The notes under the pieces: generated by a model | Seen by the model: only the letters and a program-made list of their open reading frames with translations | Told to the model about the DNA's origin: nothing | The model's database searches: none | Translations under genes and position numbers: made by a program | Shown here: one piece after another, positions 40,765 to 49,777 of the stretch | Layout: every line of letters starts with the position of its first letter | How positions within the stretch are numbered: the stretch's first letter is position 1 | Assembly (NCBI RefSeq): GCF_023540835.1 | Contig: NZ_JALKCU010000002.1 | Span: forward strand, 496,001 to 560,000 | DNA: 64,000 nt | Direction: 5' to 3' | Origin: Marivivens geojensis | GTDB lineage: Bacteria > Pseudomonadota > Alphaproteobacteria > Rhodobacterales > Rhodobacteraceae

Positions 40765-41367
40765 TCACATGTCTGCGAAGATCAATGTTGCGGCCACAGA
40801 CCACATCAAAAGCCCCACGCAGGTATCAAGGATACGCCACGCCATGGGTCGCTCAAACACAGGCGCCAGTAGCCGTGCGCCATAGCCAAGCGTGGTGAAA
40901 AAGAGGACAGACCCCGACATCGCGCCCGCCCCAAAGACCCATTCACGGCCTTCGAATTGCGCCGATAGGCTGCCGATCAGCACCACCGTGTCGAGGTAGA
41001 CATGCGGGTTCAGCCACGTGAACGCGAGGCAGGTCAGCATGACCTTTGCCAGCGGAACGCGGTCGCCGTCGCCCGCGGTCATGACCGCCCCGCCACGCCA
41101 TGCGGACAGGAACGAACGCGCGCCATACCATCCCAGAAACGCGACACCACCCCAGCGCAACAGTGGCATAAGCCACGGCAGGGCATCCACCGCCGCGCCG
41201 ATCCCTGCAACGCCCGCCGCGATTAACACAGCGTCCGACAAGGCGCAGGTCGCAACCACCGCCAAGACATGTTCCCGCCGCAGTCCTTGCCGCAGCACAA
41301 AGGCATTCTGCGCCCCAATTACGAGGATGAGCGCGATACCTGTTCGAAGTCCGATCCAATATTCCAT
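40765..41367 (-). CDS. argO: LysE/ArgO-type amino acid exporter
   Basis: A 200-aa protein with about six hydrophobic helices. The first part GAQNAFVLRQGLRREHVLAV is the LysE/ArgO signature, and LAFTWLNPHVYLDTVVLIG contains the conserved N-P-H-V-Y-L-D-T motif that marks the lysine/arginine exporter branch rather than the RhtB branch. It diverges from an ArgP-like regulator over a 60-bp gap, the usual arrangement, so it probably exports basic amino acids when they accumulate. Confidence 0.9.
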   Translation of the reverse strand: MEYWIGLRTGIALILVIGAQNAFVLRQGLRREHVLAVVATCALSDAVLIAAGVAGIGAAVDALPWLMPLLRWGGVAFLGWYGARSFLSAWRGGAVMTAGDGDRVPLAKVMLTCLAFTWLNPHVYLDTVVLIGSLSAQFEGREWVFGAGAMSGSVLFFTTLGYGARLLAPVFERPMAWRILDTCVGLLMWSVAATLIFADM

Positions 41368-41427
41368 GGGGTTGACCTAGCGCGGCACAACAGGATTAAT
41401 CAAATTAAATAATCTGAGTTAGAATTA

Positions 41428-42300
41428 ATGTTGCTAATGTATGATCCTGCCCAACTCTCCGCGCTCTCTGCCGTGATCCGATTAGGTGCCTTTGACGCCG
41501 CGGCCCATACGTTGGGCGTCACGCCATCCGCAATTTCGCAACGGATCAAGGCACTTGAGGACCGTATTGGAACCACATTGATTCAACGCGGCACTCCCTG
41601 CACCGCGACACCGACGGGCGCGCGATTGGCGCGGCACTTTGATGACCTCACGATTTTGGAGACGGCATTGGCTGCCGACATCGGACAAACGACGGCCCCC
41701 GCGCGGCTGCGGGTTGCAGTTAACGCGGATAGCCTCGCCACGTGGTTTTTGCCTGCTATTGCCGACCATCCCATGCTGTTCGACCTCTTGATCGACGATC
41801 AGGACCACTCTGCCGATTGGCTGCGCAAAGGCGAAGTCTCTGCCGCCATCACAGGCGAGGCTGGCCCCGTTCAGGGCTGCGATAGTTTTCCCCTCGGCGC
41901 GTTGACCTACCGCGCGACTGCGAGCCCAACCTTTGTCCTTCAGCATTTCCCGAACGGCGTCACGGCCGAGGCGCTCGCGACCGCCCCTGCCCTGACATTC
42001 AACGCCAAGGACGCGCTGCAAAACCGCTGGGTGGAGATGATGGTCGGGAAACGGGTGCCGTTGAACACCCACCTCGTCCCATCGTCGAGCGCCTTTGTCG
42101 ACGCGAGCCTTTTGGGCATGGGCTGGGGCATGAACCCTGCGGCGTTGATTGATGGGTTGATCGCTGAGGGTAAACTGGTTGACCTCTCGCCAGAGCGTCC
42201 CCTTCTCACCCCGCTACATTGGCAAGTGAACCGTCTGGTTGCGAAACCGCTGGCTGGTCTGACGGCTTCGATCCGCACAGCGGCGAAACAAACGATCTAA
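41428..42300 (+). CDS. argP: LysR-family regulator, ArgP type
   Basis: A 290-aa LysR regulator. The HTH lies at about residues 15-55 (FDAAAHTLGVTPSAISQRIK). The sequence Y-D-P-A-Q-L-S-A-L-S-A-V near the start and the G-x-P-C-x-A-T-P-T-G-A-R block are typical of ArgP/LysG, the activators of argO/lysE. A second in-frame ATG at 41437 could be the start. It is divergent from the exporter gene and so probably activates it in response to basic amino acids. Confidence 0.9.
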   Translation: MLLMYDPAQLSALSAVIRLGAFDAAAHTLGVTPSAISQRIKALEDRIGTTLIQRGTPCTATPTGARLARHFDDLTILETALAADIGQTTAPARLRVAVNADSLATWFLPAIADHPMLFDLLIDDQDHSADWLRKGEVSAAITGEAGPVQGCDSFPLGALTYRATASPTFVLQHFPNGVTAEALATAPALTFNAKDALQNRWVEMMVGKRVPLNTHLVPSSSAFVDASLLGMGWGMNPAALIDGLIAEGKLVDLSPERPLLTPLHWQVNRLVAKPLAGLTASIRTAAKQTI

Positions 42301-42303
42301 ATG

Positions 42304-42326
42304 AAAACGGCGCCCGAAGGCGCCGT
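42304..42326 (-). terminator. rho-independent terminator for yebC
   Basis: ACGGCGCC-CGAA-GGCGCCGT: a perfect 8-bp stem; the A-run on its left becomes a short T-run on the minus strand. It lies between converging argP and yebC. Confidence 0.85.
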
Positions 42327-42348
42327 AAATCAGGGATGATCCCAAGGA

Positions 42349-43092
42349 TTAACCGAGCTGAGCAGCCACATCTTCTGGCACGTCAAAGTTCGCGGTGACG
42401 GTCTGAACGTCATCGTCGTCTTCGAGCGTGTCGATCAACTTCATCAGCTTCTGAGCCGTTTCGAGATCCACATCGGTGCGGTTCTGCGGTTTCCAGATCA
42501 GTTTCGCTTCGGTCGCTTCGCCGAGTTCGGCCTCAAGAGCTTCGGACACCTCAGAGAGGTTTTCCATCGCGCAATAGACCCAGTGGCCGTCCTCATCGGA
42601 TTCCACGTCGTCAGCGCCAGCTTCGATTGCAGCCATCATCACGGTGTCCGCATCGCCAACGGATGCCGGATAGGTGATTTCGCCCACGCGATCGAACATA
42701 AAGGATACCGAGCCCGTGGTGCCGAGGTTGCCGCCACCTTTGGTGAAGGTCGAACGCACGTTCGATGCGGTGCGGTTCACGTTGTCGGTCAACGCCTCAA
42801 CGATGATCGCGATGCCGTTCGGGCCGTAGCCTTCGTAACGGATTTCGGTGTAATCGTCGCCATCACCCATCTGCGATTTCTTAATCGCGCGTTCGATTAC
42901 GTCTTTAGGCATGGACTGCGATTTCGCAGCTTTGATCGCCAGACGCAGACGCGGGTTTTTATCAGGATCAGGGTCGCCCATCTTTGCGGCTACGGTGATC
43001 TCTTTGGAAAATTTGGAGAACATTTTGGACCGCGCAGCGTCTTGACGCCCTTTGCGGTGTTGGATGTTAGCCCATTTACTATGGCCGGCCAT
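42349..43092 (-). CDS. yebC: YebC/PmpR-family protein
   Basis: A 247-aa protein of the YebC family; members act as DNA-binding regulators or as translation factors that help ribosomes at proline-rich stretches, and the two cannot be told apart here. It starts [20 protein letters not shown], the family hallmark, and contains [19 protein letters not shown] and the [13 protein letters not shown] block. Length is standard. It stands alone with its own terminator. Confidence 0.95.
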   Translation of the reverse strand: MAGHSKWANIQHRKGRQDAARSKMFSKFSKEITVAAKMGDPDPDKNPRLRLAIKAAKSQSMPKDVIERAIKKSQMGDGDDYTEIRYEGYGPNGIAIIVEALTDNVNRTASNVRSTFTKGGGNLGTTGSVSFMFDRVGEITYPASVGDADTVMMAAIEAGADDVESDEDGHWVYCAMENLSEVSEALEAELGEATEAKLIWKPQNRTDVDLETAQKLMKLIDTLEDDDDVQTVTANFDVPEDVAAQLG

Positions 43093-43161
43093 GGGGACCT
43101 CTTTTCAGTCTATCGGACAGTTCGCGTCTCTATATGTCAGTCAGGCGGCTGGCTGCAAGCC

Positions 43162-44943
43162 TCAGAGCGGCCAGATCAACGGGATGATCGCGGAACATAA
43201 GAAGGCAAGAGATGCGTTAAGGGGCACACCGACCTTTAGGAAGTCCGAAAACTTATAGCCACCGGGACCGTAAACGAGCGTGTTGGTCTGGTATCCGATG
43301 GGTGTCGAGAAGCTCGCCGAAGCGGCGACCATGACCGCAACGACCAAGGGCCGAGGGTCCACACCGATCGCATTGGCGAGGCCGATCGCGATGGGCGTCA
43401 TCACCACACCGACTGCATTATTCGACACCAATTCGGTCAGAACCATCGACAGCGTGTAGACTGCAAAGACCACGACATAGGGCGGCAGATCGGCCATAAA
43501 CGGCGCAAGACCATTGCCAATGAGCGCAACAGCCCCCGAATGATCCAAGGCAGCGCCGACCGCCAGCATCCCAAATATCAGCGCCAAGAGACTGCCATCG
43601 ACGTGTTCGAACGCCTCTTCTGCATCGATACAGCCCGTGAGCAAAACCACAGCCACAGCAACAATGGCCAACAACAAGATCGGCGCCACGTTGAACGCCG
43701 CCAAAATCACCACGCCAAACATCGCAGCAATCGCAATCGGCGCATGGCTACGACGATAAGCGCGAACCGAGGGTTTCGACACATCGCCGAGGCTCATGTC
43801 CGCAGCAAGTTTCTGAATGTCCTCAGGTGCACCTTCAAGAAGGAGCGTATCCCCCACACGCACGATCAAATCTTCGATCTGGTTGCCGATGTTTTTGTCA
43901 CGACGGTGCACCGCGAGCGGATAGACACCATACCGACGACGCAGGCGCATCTGCCCCAGCTTGCGCCCAACCATCCGCGATTCAGGGGTAATCAGAACTT
44001 CGACCGTGGTGGTTTCGACGGCTGACAACTGGTCCATCCGACGCAGTTCTTTGTTGCGCTGGAGGCCCAGCAGCTCTGCCATCGGTGTCCGCAGTACAAC
44101 ACGGTCCCCGACCTGAAGGGTAATGCCCGTCAGATCGCGCCGCAGCGACTGGTCGCCACGCACCACATCGATCAACCGTACACCTTCGCGTTTGAACAAC
44201 TGAACGTCGAGCACCTCACGACCAACAAGGTTCGATTCAGGTGGGATGACCGCTTCGGTAAAGAACCGCATCCGCGACCGATCAGACAAAAGCGAGGCCA
44301 TGCTCGTGCGATCAGGCAGCAGCTTGCGCCCGAAAATCAAAAGATAAGCCATCGTCCAGAGCGAGATCACGATGCCAATAGGCGTGATTTCAAAGATTGA
44401 AAACGGCTCCATCCCCGACTGACGGGCCACCCCATCCACCAACAGGTTGGTCGATGTGCCGATCAGCGTCATCGTGCCGCCCACAATCGCGCCATAAGAC
44501 AATGGGATCAGCAGTTTCGAGGCTGAAACGCCCAAGGTCCGCGACAACTGCACAAAGACGGGCAGCATCACAACGACCACAGGGGTGTTATTCACAAAGG
44601 CCGAGGAAACAATGACAAAGCCCATCAAACCCGCAAGCGCTAACTTGGGCCGCTCTTCAGCATGAGCTTGGGCGAATTCCGTCATCCGCGCGAGAGCCCC
44701 CGTCCGCACAAGCGCCCCCATGACGATAAACATTGCTGCAATCGTCCAAGGTGCGGGGTTCGACAACGACGACACGGCCACATCATAGGGCAAAATGCCC
44801 AAGGCCAGCATGATCGCAACACCCGTGATCGCCACAACTTCGGTCGGGTAGGTTTCCCGCAAGAACATGACGAACATGCCGACAACGATCAACAACGCGA
44901 CGATGGCCTGACCTGTCTGTGACAGGTGTATTAGGTCGACCAT
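43162..44943 (-). CDS. SLC13/DASS-type anion transporter with two TrkA-C domains
   Basis: A 593-aa membrane protein. N-terminal helices (about residues 5-180, with S-A-F-V-N-N-T-P-V-V-V-V-M-L-P), a central pair of TrkA-C (RCK-C) domains (about 210-385), and C-terminal helices with LTELVSNNAVGVVMTPIAIG. The paired S-N-N/N-N-T motifs are the sodium/anion-binding loops of the SLC13 family. The substrate could be sulfate, a dicarboxylate or another anion. The ATG at 44943 was chosen; a TTG four codons upstream is possible. Confidence 0.9.
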   Translation of the reverse strand: MVDLIHLSQTGQAIVALLIVVGMFVMFLRETYPTEVVAITGVAIMLALGILPYDVAVSSLSNPAPWTIAAMFIVMGALVRTGALARMTEFAQAHAEERPKLALAGLMGFVIVSSAFVNNTPVVVVMLPVFVQLSRTLGVSASKLLIPLSYGAIVGGTMTLIGTSTNLLVDGVARQSGMEPFSIFEITPIGIVISLWTMAYLLIFGRKLLPDRTSMASLLSDRSRMRFFTEAVIPPESNLVGREVLDVQLFKREGVRLIDVVRGDQSLRRDLTGITLQVGDRVVLRTPMAELLGLQRNKELRRMDQLSAVETTTVEVLITPESRMVGRKLGQMRLRRRYGVYPLAVHRRDKNIGNQIEDLIVRVGDTLLLEGAPEDIQKLAADMSLGDVSKPSVRAYRRSHAPIAIAAMFGVVILAAFNVAPILLLAIVAVAVVLLTGCIDAEEAFEHVDGSLLALIFGMLAVGAALDHSGAVALIGNGLAPFMADLPPYVVVFAVYTLSMVLTELVSNNAVGVVMTPIAIGLANAIGVDPRPLVVAVMVAASASFSTPIGYQTNTLVYGPGGYKFSDFLKVGVPLNASLAFLCSAIIPLIWPL

Positions 44944-45005
44944 GAAATTCCCCAAGCTATTGGCACTCTATAGTTGCCGCGCCGCATGTTCGGACGCAAG
45001 CCCCC

Positions 45006-45830
45006 TCAACTCAGAGGCGACGGACCGCTTTGTGACAACCGGCCTCCATGGCGCACCATTTCCACGCGGGTTGCTTTGCCTGTGCGATCATCAGTCTCCA
45101 CATATAGACCCGATACAGTCACATCGCCCATCGCGGGTTCAAAACGGTTCTTCGCCATGCCCGTGATGAACCGACGCAGCGGCTCCGCCTTAGTCATGCC
45201 GATCACGCTGTCATAATCGCCGCACATGCCCGCATCAGACTGAAACGCCGTACCAGCAGGCAAAATCTGCGCGTCGCCTGTCGGCACGTGAGTATGCGTC
45301 CCCACCACGACCGAAGCCTTACCATCGCAAAAATGACCCATCGCCATTTTCTCTGATGTCGCTTCGCAGTGCACATCAACCAATGTCGCCTGCACCAACC
45401 CACCTAACGGGAACTGACGCAATACCTGATCCACGGCAGAGAACGGGTCATCAAACGGGCGCTTCATGAACACTTGACCCAGCACTTGGGTCACGAGAAC
45501 CTTTTGGCCCCGACGCGCGGTAAACACCCGCGCCCCTTTGCCAGGAGCCACCTTGGAAAAATTCAACGGACGAATGATCCGCGGCTCTTGTTCGCAAAAG
45601 GCCATCATGTCCTTTTGATCAAAGGCGTGATCGCCCAAGGTGATCACATCCGCGCCCGCGTCCAACATCATCTTGGCGTGCTCGCCCGATAAACCCATGC
45701 CGCGCGTTGCATTTTCGCCGTTCACCACAACGAAATCGAGCCCCCACGCTTCCCGCATTTTCGGGATCGCATCCACCACAGCCGCGCGTCCGCCACGACC
45801 CATTACATCGCCAAGAAAGAGTATTTTCAT
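45006..45830 (-). CDS. YmdB-type (TIGR00282) metallophosphoesterase
   Basis: A 274-aa di-metal phosphoesterase. Motifs in order are LGDVMGRGGRAAV (first Asp), VNGENATRGMG (Asn/Glu), TLGDHAFDQKD (Asp/His), and VGTHTHVPTGDAQILPAGTA with the metal His pair. In Bacillus the family member YmdB hydrolyses 2',3'-cyclic nucleotides and affects biofilm and RNA turnover; the role in alphaproteobacteria is not established. Copy C of the GC-rich repeat lies about 55 bp upstream. Confidence 0.9.
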   Translation of the reverse strand: MKILFLGDVMGRGGRAAVVDAIPKMREAWGLDFVVVNGENATRGMGLSGEHAKMMLDAGADVITLGDHAFDQKDMMAFCEQEPRIIRPLNFSKVAPGKGARVFTARRGQKVLVTQVLGQVFMKRPFDDPFSAVDQVLRQFPLGGLVQATLVDVHCEATSEKMAMGHFCDGKASVVVGTHTHVPTGDAQILPAGTAFQSDAGMCGDYDSVIGMTKAEPLRRFITGMAKNRFEPAMGDVTVSGLYVETDDRTGKATRVEMVRHGGRLSQSGPSPLS

Positions 45831-45884
45831 GAAACACCTCTAGGCCCGCGCCAATAAATGCGCAACCTCCGCCGCTCTCTGCGC

Positions 45885-45950
45885 TGCCTTTGTGCGTCAA
45901 ATATCCCAGGGGTGAATGGGCCAATGGCCCAGAGGGGGCAGCGCCCCCCT
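45885..45950. repeat. GC-rich hairpin intergenic repeat, copy C
   Basis: It starts TGCCTTTGTGCGTCAAATAT, then has GGGCC-AAT-GGCCC and GGGGGC-AGC-GCCCCC hairpins. It lies downstream of the 5-formyl-THF cyclo-ligase gene and upstream of the YmdB-type gene, with its TTTGTG end facing the latter. Confidence 0.8.
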
Positions 45951-45955
45951 GCCCT

Positions 45956-46510
45956 TTAACCGACCTCGATCACACCGTTTTCGGTGACGATGAGGTTCAA
46001 CGGCTGGTCCACGGGTTCGAGCGGGATATTCGCATCCTCTTGGGCGCTATAGGCAAACCCAATCGCGAGCGTTGCGCGTTTGGCGCGCAGCTGCTCTAGC
46101 GTGCGATCGTAGAAGCCACCGCCATATCCCAAACGACCACCTGTCCGCGAAAACGCGACAAGAGGCACGATGAGGATCTCTGGCTCGATCCACTCCCCAC
46201 TCTCGGGGATCATTGCACCGAACTCTCCCGCGATGAGGGCGCAATCCGGCTCCCACTGGCGGAATTTGAGCGGCGTTGCGGCCCCCATGATCACAGGCAC
46301 CCCGACAGGGCCGTGCGCTGCGGCTTCGGCCATTGCGGGCAGTGGATCAATTTCGGTCCGCATCGGCATGTAACCGGCGAGAGGTACACCACGATATCCT
46401 GCAAGAACCTCTGACAGATGTGCGGATGTACCGACGCCGGCCTGATGGGCCTCTTTACGGCGGGAAAAGGCGGCAACGCGGGCCGCGTTTTTTTGGTCTT
46501 CGAGCGTCAT
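45956..46510 (-). CDS. 5-formyltetrahydrofolate cyclo-ligase
   Basis: A 184-aa enzyme that converts 5-formyl-THF to 5,10-methenyl-THF using ATP. The C-terminal motif RLGYGGGFYDRTL is the family's ATP/Mg site, and the N-terminal S-R-R-K-E region fits the usual start. The ATG at 46510 overlaps the mgtE stop (ATGA); the frame stays open further upstream but that part lies inside mgtE and is not coding. It forms a pair with mgtE. Confidence 0.93.
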   Translation of the reverse strand: MTLEDQKNAARVAAFSRRKEAHQAGVGTSAHLSEVLAGYRGVPLAGYMPMRTEIDPLPAMAEAAAHGPVGVPVIMGAATPLKFRQWEPDCALIAGEFGAMIPESGEWIEPEILIVPLVAFSRTGGRLGYGGGFYDRTLEQLRAKRATLAIGFAYSAQEDANIPLEPVDQPLNLIVTENGVIEVG

Positions 46511-47880
46511 AGGAGCATCCATCCAGCCAAGCCAAGGAAAGCAAAGAACCCGACGACATCCGTCACCGTGGTCACAAAGGCGCCAGAGGCCAATGCGGGG
46601 TCCACACCTGCGCGTTCGAGTGCGACAGGCACCATCGTCCCCGCAAGCCCAGCAACCACAAGGTTGATTACCATCGCCAGCGCGAGGACCACACCCAGCA
46701 TCGGCGTGCCGAACCAGATATAACCGACCAAGCCCATGAGCACCGCAAAGACCAACCCATTCAAAAGGCCGACCATCATCTCTTTGCGGATCACGCGCCA
46801 AACGTTCGAACCTGTTAGGTCACGTGTCGCCATCGCACGCACAGCAACGGTCAGCGACTGTGTGCCCGCGTTGCCCCCCATCGAGGCCACAATCGGCATC
46901 AACACAGCCAAAGCGACAAGCCCCGAAATCGTCGTCTCAAACAGGCTGATCACCATCGAGGCAAGGATCGCAGTTACGAGGTTCACGCCGAGCCACGGCA
47001 AACGCTGGCGCGTCGTTTCGAGCACGCTGTCCGACAGGCTACCTTCGCCCACACCCGCAAGGCGCAGGATGTCTTCTTCGTGTTCTTCGTCCAGAAGGGT
47101 CATCGCGTCGTCGATGGTGATGACACCGACGAGGCGGTCGTCCTCGTCCACGACAGGCGCCGAAATGAGGTGGTAGTGGTTGAACGCATGCGCCACATCA
47201 GCAGCCGTATCGTTCACGTCAAAGACGCGGAAACTTTCCTCGCAAATGTCACGCAGTTTGGCGCTGCGAGGCGAGGAAAGGATACGTCCGAGGGTCGCGT
47301 AGGCCACGGGTTTAATCTTGGGATCGACCAGTACGACGTGGTAAAACTGATCCGGCAGATCGATACCCGACCGCATGAAATCAATCGTTTCTCCCACCGT
47401 CCAATGTTCGGGTGCGCGGACGATCTCCACCTGCATGTGGCGGCCTGCGGATTCTTCGGGATAGGCGAGCGCTTTTTCAACAACGACCCGTTCTGGTCCT
47501 TCGAGAATATCCAGAACCGCTTCTTGTTGGTCCTCGTCGAGGTATTCAACAAGGTCGACAACGTCATCGGATTCGAGTTCACGGAAGGCTTCGGCCAGTT
47601 CTGCAGGCGCGAGGCTCTCGATGATCTCTTCGCGGATACCTTCGTCGAGTTCTGACAGGATTTCCCCGTCCATCCCGCCTTTCCAGACGTCCAGCAGGTC
47701 CCGCCGTTCGCGCGGCGAGATCTGTTCGATCACATGGGCAATGTCCGCAGGGTGCAAGGGATCAAGCAGGAAATAGACCTGCTCTGCGTCGCCCGCATCA
47801 ACAGCCTCGAGAACCCCGTCAACGAGACTTTCTGTGACACCAAATGCCTCTTCTTCGTGGTCTTCGATCAGCTCGGCCAT
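46507..47880 (-). CDS. mgtE: magnesium transporter MgtE
   Basis: A 457-aa Mg2+ channel. The N-domain (about residues 1-130, with DPLHPADIAHVIEQISPRER) is followed by two CBS domains (about 140-265, including SAPVVDEDDRLVGVITIDDA) and five C-terminal helices with the Mg-filter region PIVASMGGNAGTQSLTVAVRA. In the family, Mg2+ binding to the N/CBS domains closes the pore. The ATG at 47880 was chosen over an upstream start because the acidic N-domain begins there. It is coupled to the cyclo-ligase gene. Confidence 0.95.
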   Translation of the reverse strand: MAELIEDHEEEAFGVTESLVDGVLEAVDAGDAEQVYFLLDPLHPADIAHVIEQISPRERRDLLDVWKGGMDGEILSELDEGIREEIIESLAPAELAEAFRELESDDVVDLVEYLDEDQQEAVLDILEGPERVVVEKALAYPEESAGRHMQVEIVRAPEHWTVGETIDFMRSGIDLPDQFYHVVLVDPKIKPVAYATLGRILSSPRSAKLRDICEESFRVFDVNDTAADVAHAFNHYHLISAPVVDEDDRLVGVITIDDAMTLLDEEHEEDILRLAGVGEGSLSDSVLETTRQRLPWLGVNLVTAILASMVISLFETTISGLVALAVLMPIVASMGGNAGTQSLTVAVRAMATRDLTGSNVWRVIRKEMMVGLLNGLVFAVLMGLVGYIWFGTPMLGVVLALAMVINLVVAGLAGTMVPVALERAGVDPALASGAFVTTVTDVVGFFAFLGLAGWMLL

Positions 47881-47989
47881 GACGCCCCCGTTTGTTGCCC
47901 CCAAAATACGTATTTGCCGTGCGGTCACAACACATAGAGGCTGCTTTTCTGCGATTTACGCAAAGGTTTGATCAGATTAGCATGACAGT

Positions 47990-49276
47990 ATGACAAAACA
48001 TCTTCTCATCGGGCAGACGCTCTCCTATTCGGGCAATCCTTTTTCCTCAGCATGGGAAGAAGTTAGCCATCATTCCTCTCGCGGGGCGGTGTTGATCGAC
48101 GGCGATACAATCGCTGCTGTGGGCGAAGCAGATGACCTGCGCCGCGCCCATCCAGACGTGCCCGTGACCGATTACGGTGATGCGTTGATCACCGCAGGTT
48201 TTGTCGATGCGCATATGCACTATCCCCAAACGGGCATTATCGCGTCTTGGGGCAAACAACTGATCGATTGGCTGAACACCTACACCTTCCCCGAAGAATC
48301 GCGGTTCCATGATTTGACCTATGCTGAGGAGGTCGCGGGTCGGACGCTCGACCTCGCCTTGGCGCATGGGACCACGACCCTGACGAGCTTTTGCACCATC
48401 CACCCAGAATCGGTGGATGCGTTTTTCGGGGCCGCAACGGCACGCGGGATGGCGGTAGTTGCGGGTAAGACCTGCATGGATCGCAACGCGCCAGACACGC
48501 TGCGCGACACGGCACAGTCCGCATATGACGACAGCAAGCGGCTGCTGGAGAAATGGCACGGCGTCGGGCGCAACACCTATGCGATCACGCCACGATTTTC
48601 GCCGACCTCGACACCTGAACAGCTCGAGGCGCTGGGCGCATTGTGGGCCGAACACCCTGATTGTCTGATGCAAACGCACCTGAGCGAACAGCTCCCCGAA
48701 ATTGAGTGGGTGAAATCGCTATTCCCTGAGTGCCGCGACTATCTGGACACCTACGAACGGTTTGGCCTTCTGGGCAAAGGTGGCCTTTATGGGCACGCCA
48801 TCCATTTGACTGAACGTGAGATTGCCCGCCTGTCCGAGGTTGGTGCATCGGTGGTGCATTGTCCGACCTCCAACACCTTTATCGGGTCTGGATTGTTCGA
48901 CCTGATGGGTCTTGCGCAAACAACGATCCGTATCGGGCTTGCCACGGACACAGGCGGCGGATCGAATTTTTCGATGCTGCGGACGATGGCGGCGGCCTAT
49001 GAGATCGCGCAACTGCGCGGGGTTGCCGTGCATCCGAGCCAGTTGATGTGGCTTGCGACAGAGGGGTCCGCCTCAGCCCTGCATATGTCGGGACAAATTG
49101 GTCATCTGGGTGTTGGCGCGAAAGCCGACATCACGGTGATCGATCTGGCCTCAACGCCTGCGATTGCGCAACGCAGCGCTCGTGCAAATGACATTTGGGA
49201 TGCACTGTTCCCGACCATCATGATGGGCGATGATCGGGCCATTCGCGATGTTTGGGTCGCAGGTCGGGCCGTTTAG
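47990..49276 (+). CDS. guaD: guanine deaminase
   Basis: A 428-aa amidohydrolase that turns guanine into xanthine. The zinc site is visible as VDAHMHYPQTG, the His in QTHLSEQ, and G-H-A-I-H-L-T-E, and the catalytic Asp in ATDTGGGSNFSML. The Y-P-Q-T-G-I-I-A and P-R-F-S-P-T-S-T blocks are typical of GuaD. It ends with a 4-bp convergent overlap with the CAP-domain lipoprotein gene. Confidence 0.93.
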   Translation: MTKHLLIGQTLSYSGNPFSSAWEEVSHHSSRGAVLIDGDTIAAVGEADDLRRAHPDVPVTDYGDALITAGFVDAHMHYPQTGIIASWGKQLIDWLNTYTFPEESRFHDLTYAEEVAGRTLDLALAHGTTTLTSFCTIHPESVDAFFGAATARGMAVVAGKTCMDRNAPDTLRDTAQSAYDDSKRLLEKWHGVGRNTYAITPRFSPTSTPEQLEALGALWAEHPDCLMQTHLSEQLPEIEWVKSLFPECRDYLDTYERFGLLGKGGLYGHAIHLTEREIARLSEVGASVVHCPTSNTFIGSGLFDLMGLAQTTIRIGLATDTGGGSNFSMLRTMAAAYEIAQLRGVAVHPSQLMWLATEGSASALHMSGQIGHLGVGAKADITVIDLASTPAIAQRSARANDIWDALFPTIMMGDDRAIRDVWVAGRAV

Positions 49277-49752
49277 CACGGCCCACCAAGAACCAGAACC
49301 CATTCGTTCTGATACCGACCAAGGCCAAATCGCGCGACCCCGTCGAGCAGCATATTCGCTCGATGACCAGGCGATGAGAGCCACGCGTTGAACACCTCAG
49401 CCTCGGACCGCTGGCCCCACGCGATGTTCTCGGCGACATAGCCCGAACAATAGCCCTGCGCCTTTGCGCGATCCCACGGCATTGACCCATCAGGCCCACG
49501 GTGTTCGTGTGACCCCGCCTCAACCAAGGTGCGCGCATAGGCATTCGCCGTCGCCGTCAGCACCGCGTTTTCTTCGACCGGACCCAGCCCGTTCTGCGCC
49601 CGAAAATCGACCAGCATTTTGCCAAAGCCCGTGGTCGCGGGCGTAATTGTAATACTGCTCATGTCTGGCGTTGCGGGACCAAGCGGGATCGGCACCACAA
49701 CGCAGCCAGACAATGCGGCAATCGATGCAGCGGTGAGTAATGTGTAACGCAT
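49273..49752 (-). CDS. CAP (SCP/PR1) domain lipoprotein
   Basis: A 159-aa exported protein. The signal ends I-A-A-L-S-G-C, a lipobox. The CAP domain shows FRAQNGLGPVEENAVLTATA, the SHEHRGPDG region containing the conserved His, and WLSSPGHRANMLL with the second His, plus G-R-Y-Q-N-E-W-V-L near the end. Bacterial CAP proteins have varied or unknown roles at the envelope. It is separated by 25 bp from the 8-oxoguanine deaminase gene on the same strand. Confidence 0.88.
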   Translation of the reverse strand: MRYTLLTAASIAALSGCVVVPIPLGPATPDMSSITITPATTGFGKMLVDFRAQNGLGPVEENAVLTATANAYARTLVEAGSHEHRGPDGSMPWDRAKAQGYCSGYVAENIAWGQRSEAEVFNAWLSSPGHRANMLLDGVARFGLGRYQNEWVLVLGGPC

Positions 49753-49777
49753 GGCAATGCCCCCAAAGCCGTTTCGT

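Noticed and set aside
46511-46801. N-terminal extension of the 5-formyl-THF cyclo-ligase frame
   Set aside because: It lies inside mgtE in another frame and is Cys/Arg/Gly-rich; the ATG at 46510 with an ATGA overlap is the proper start.
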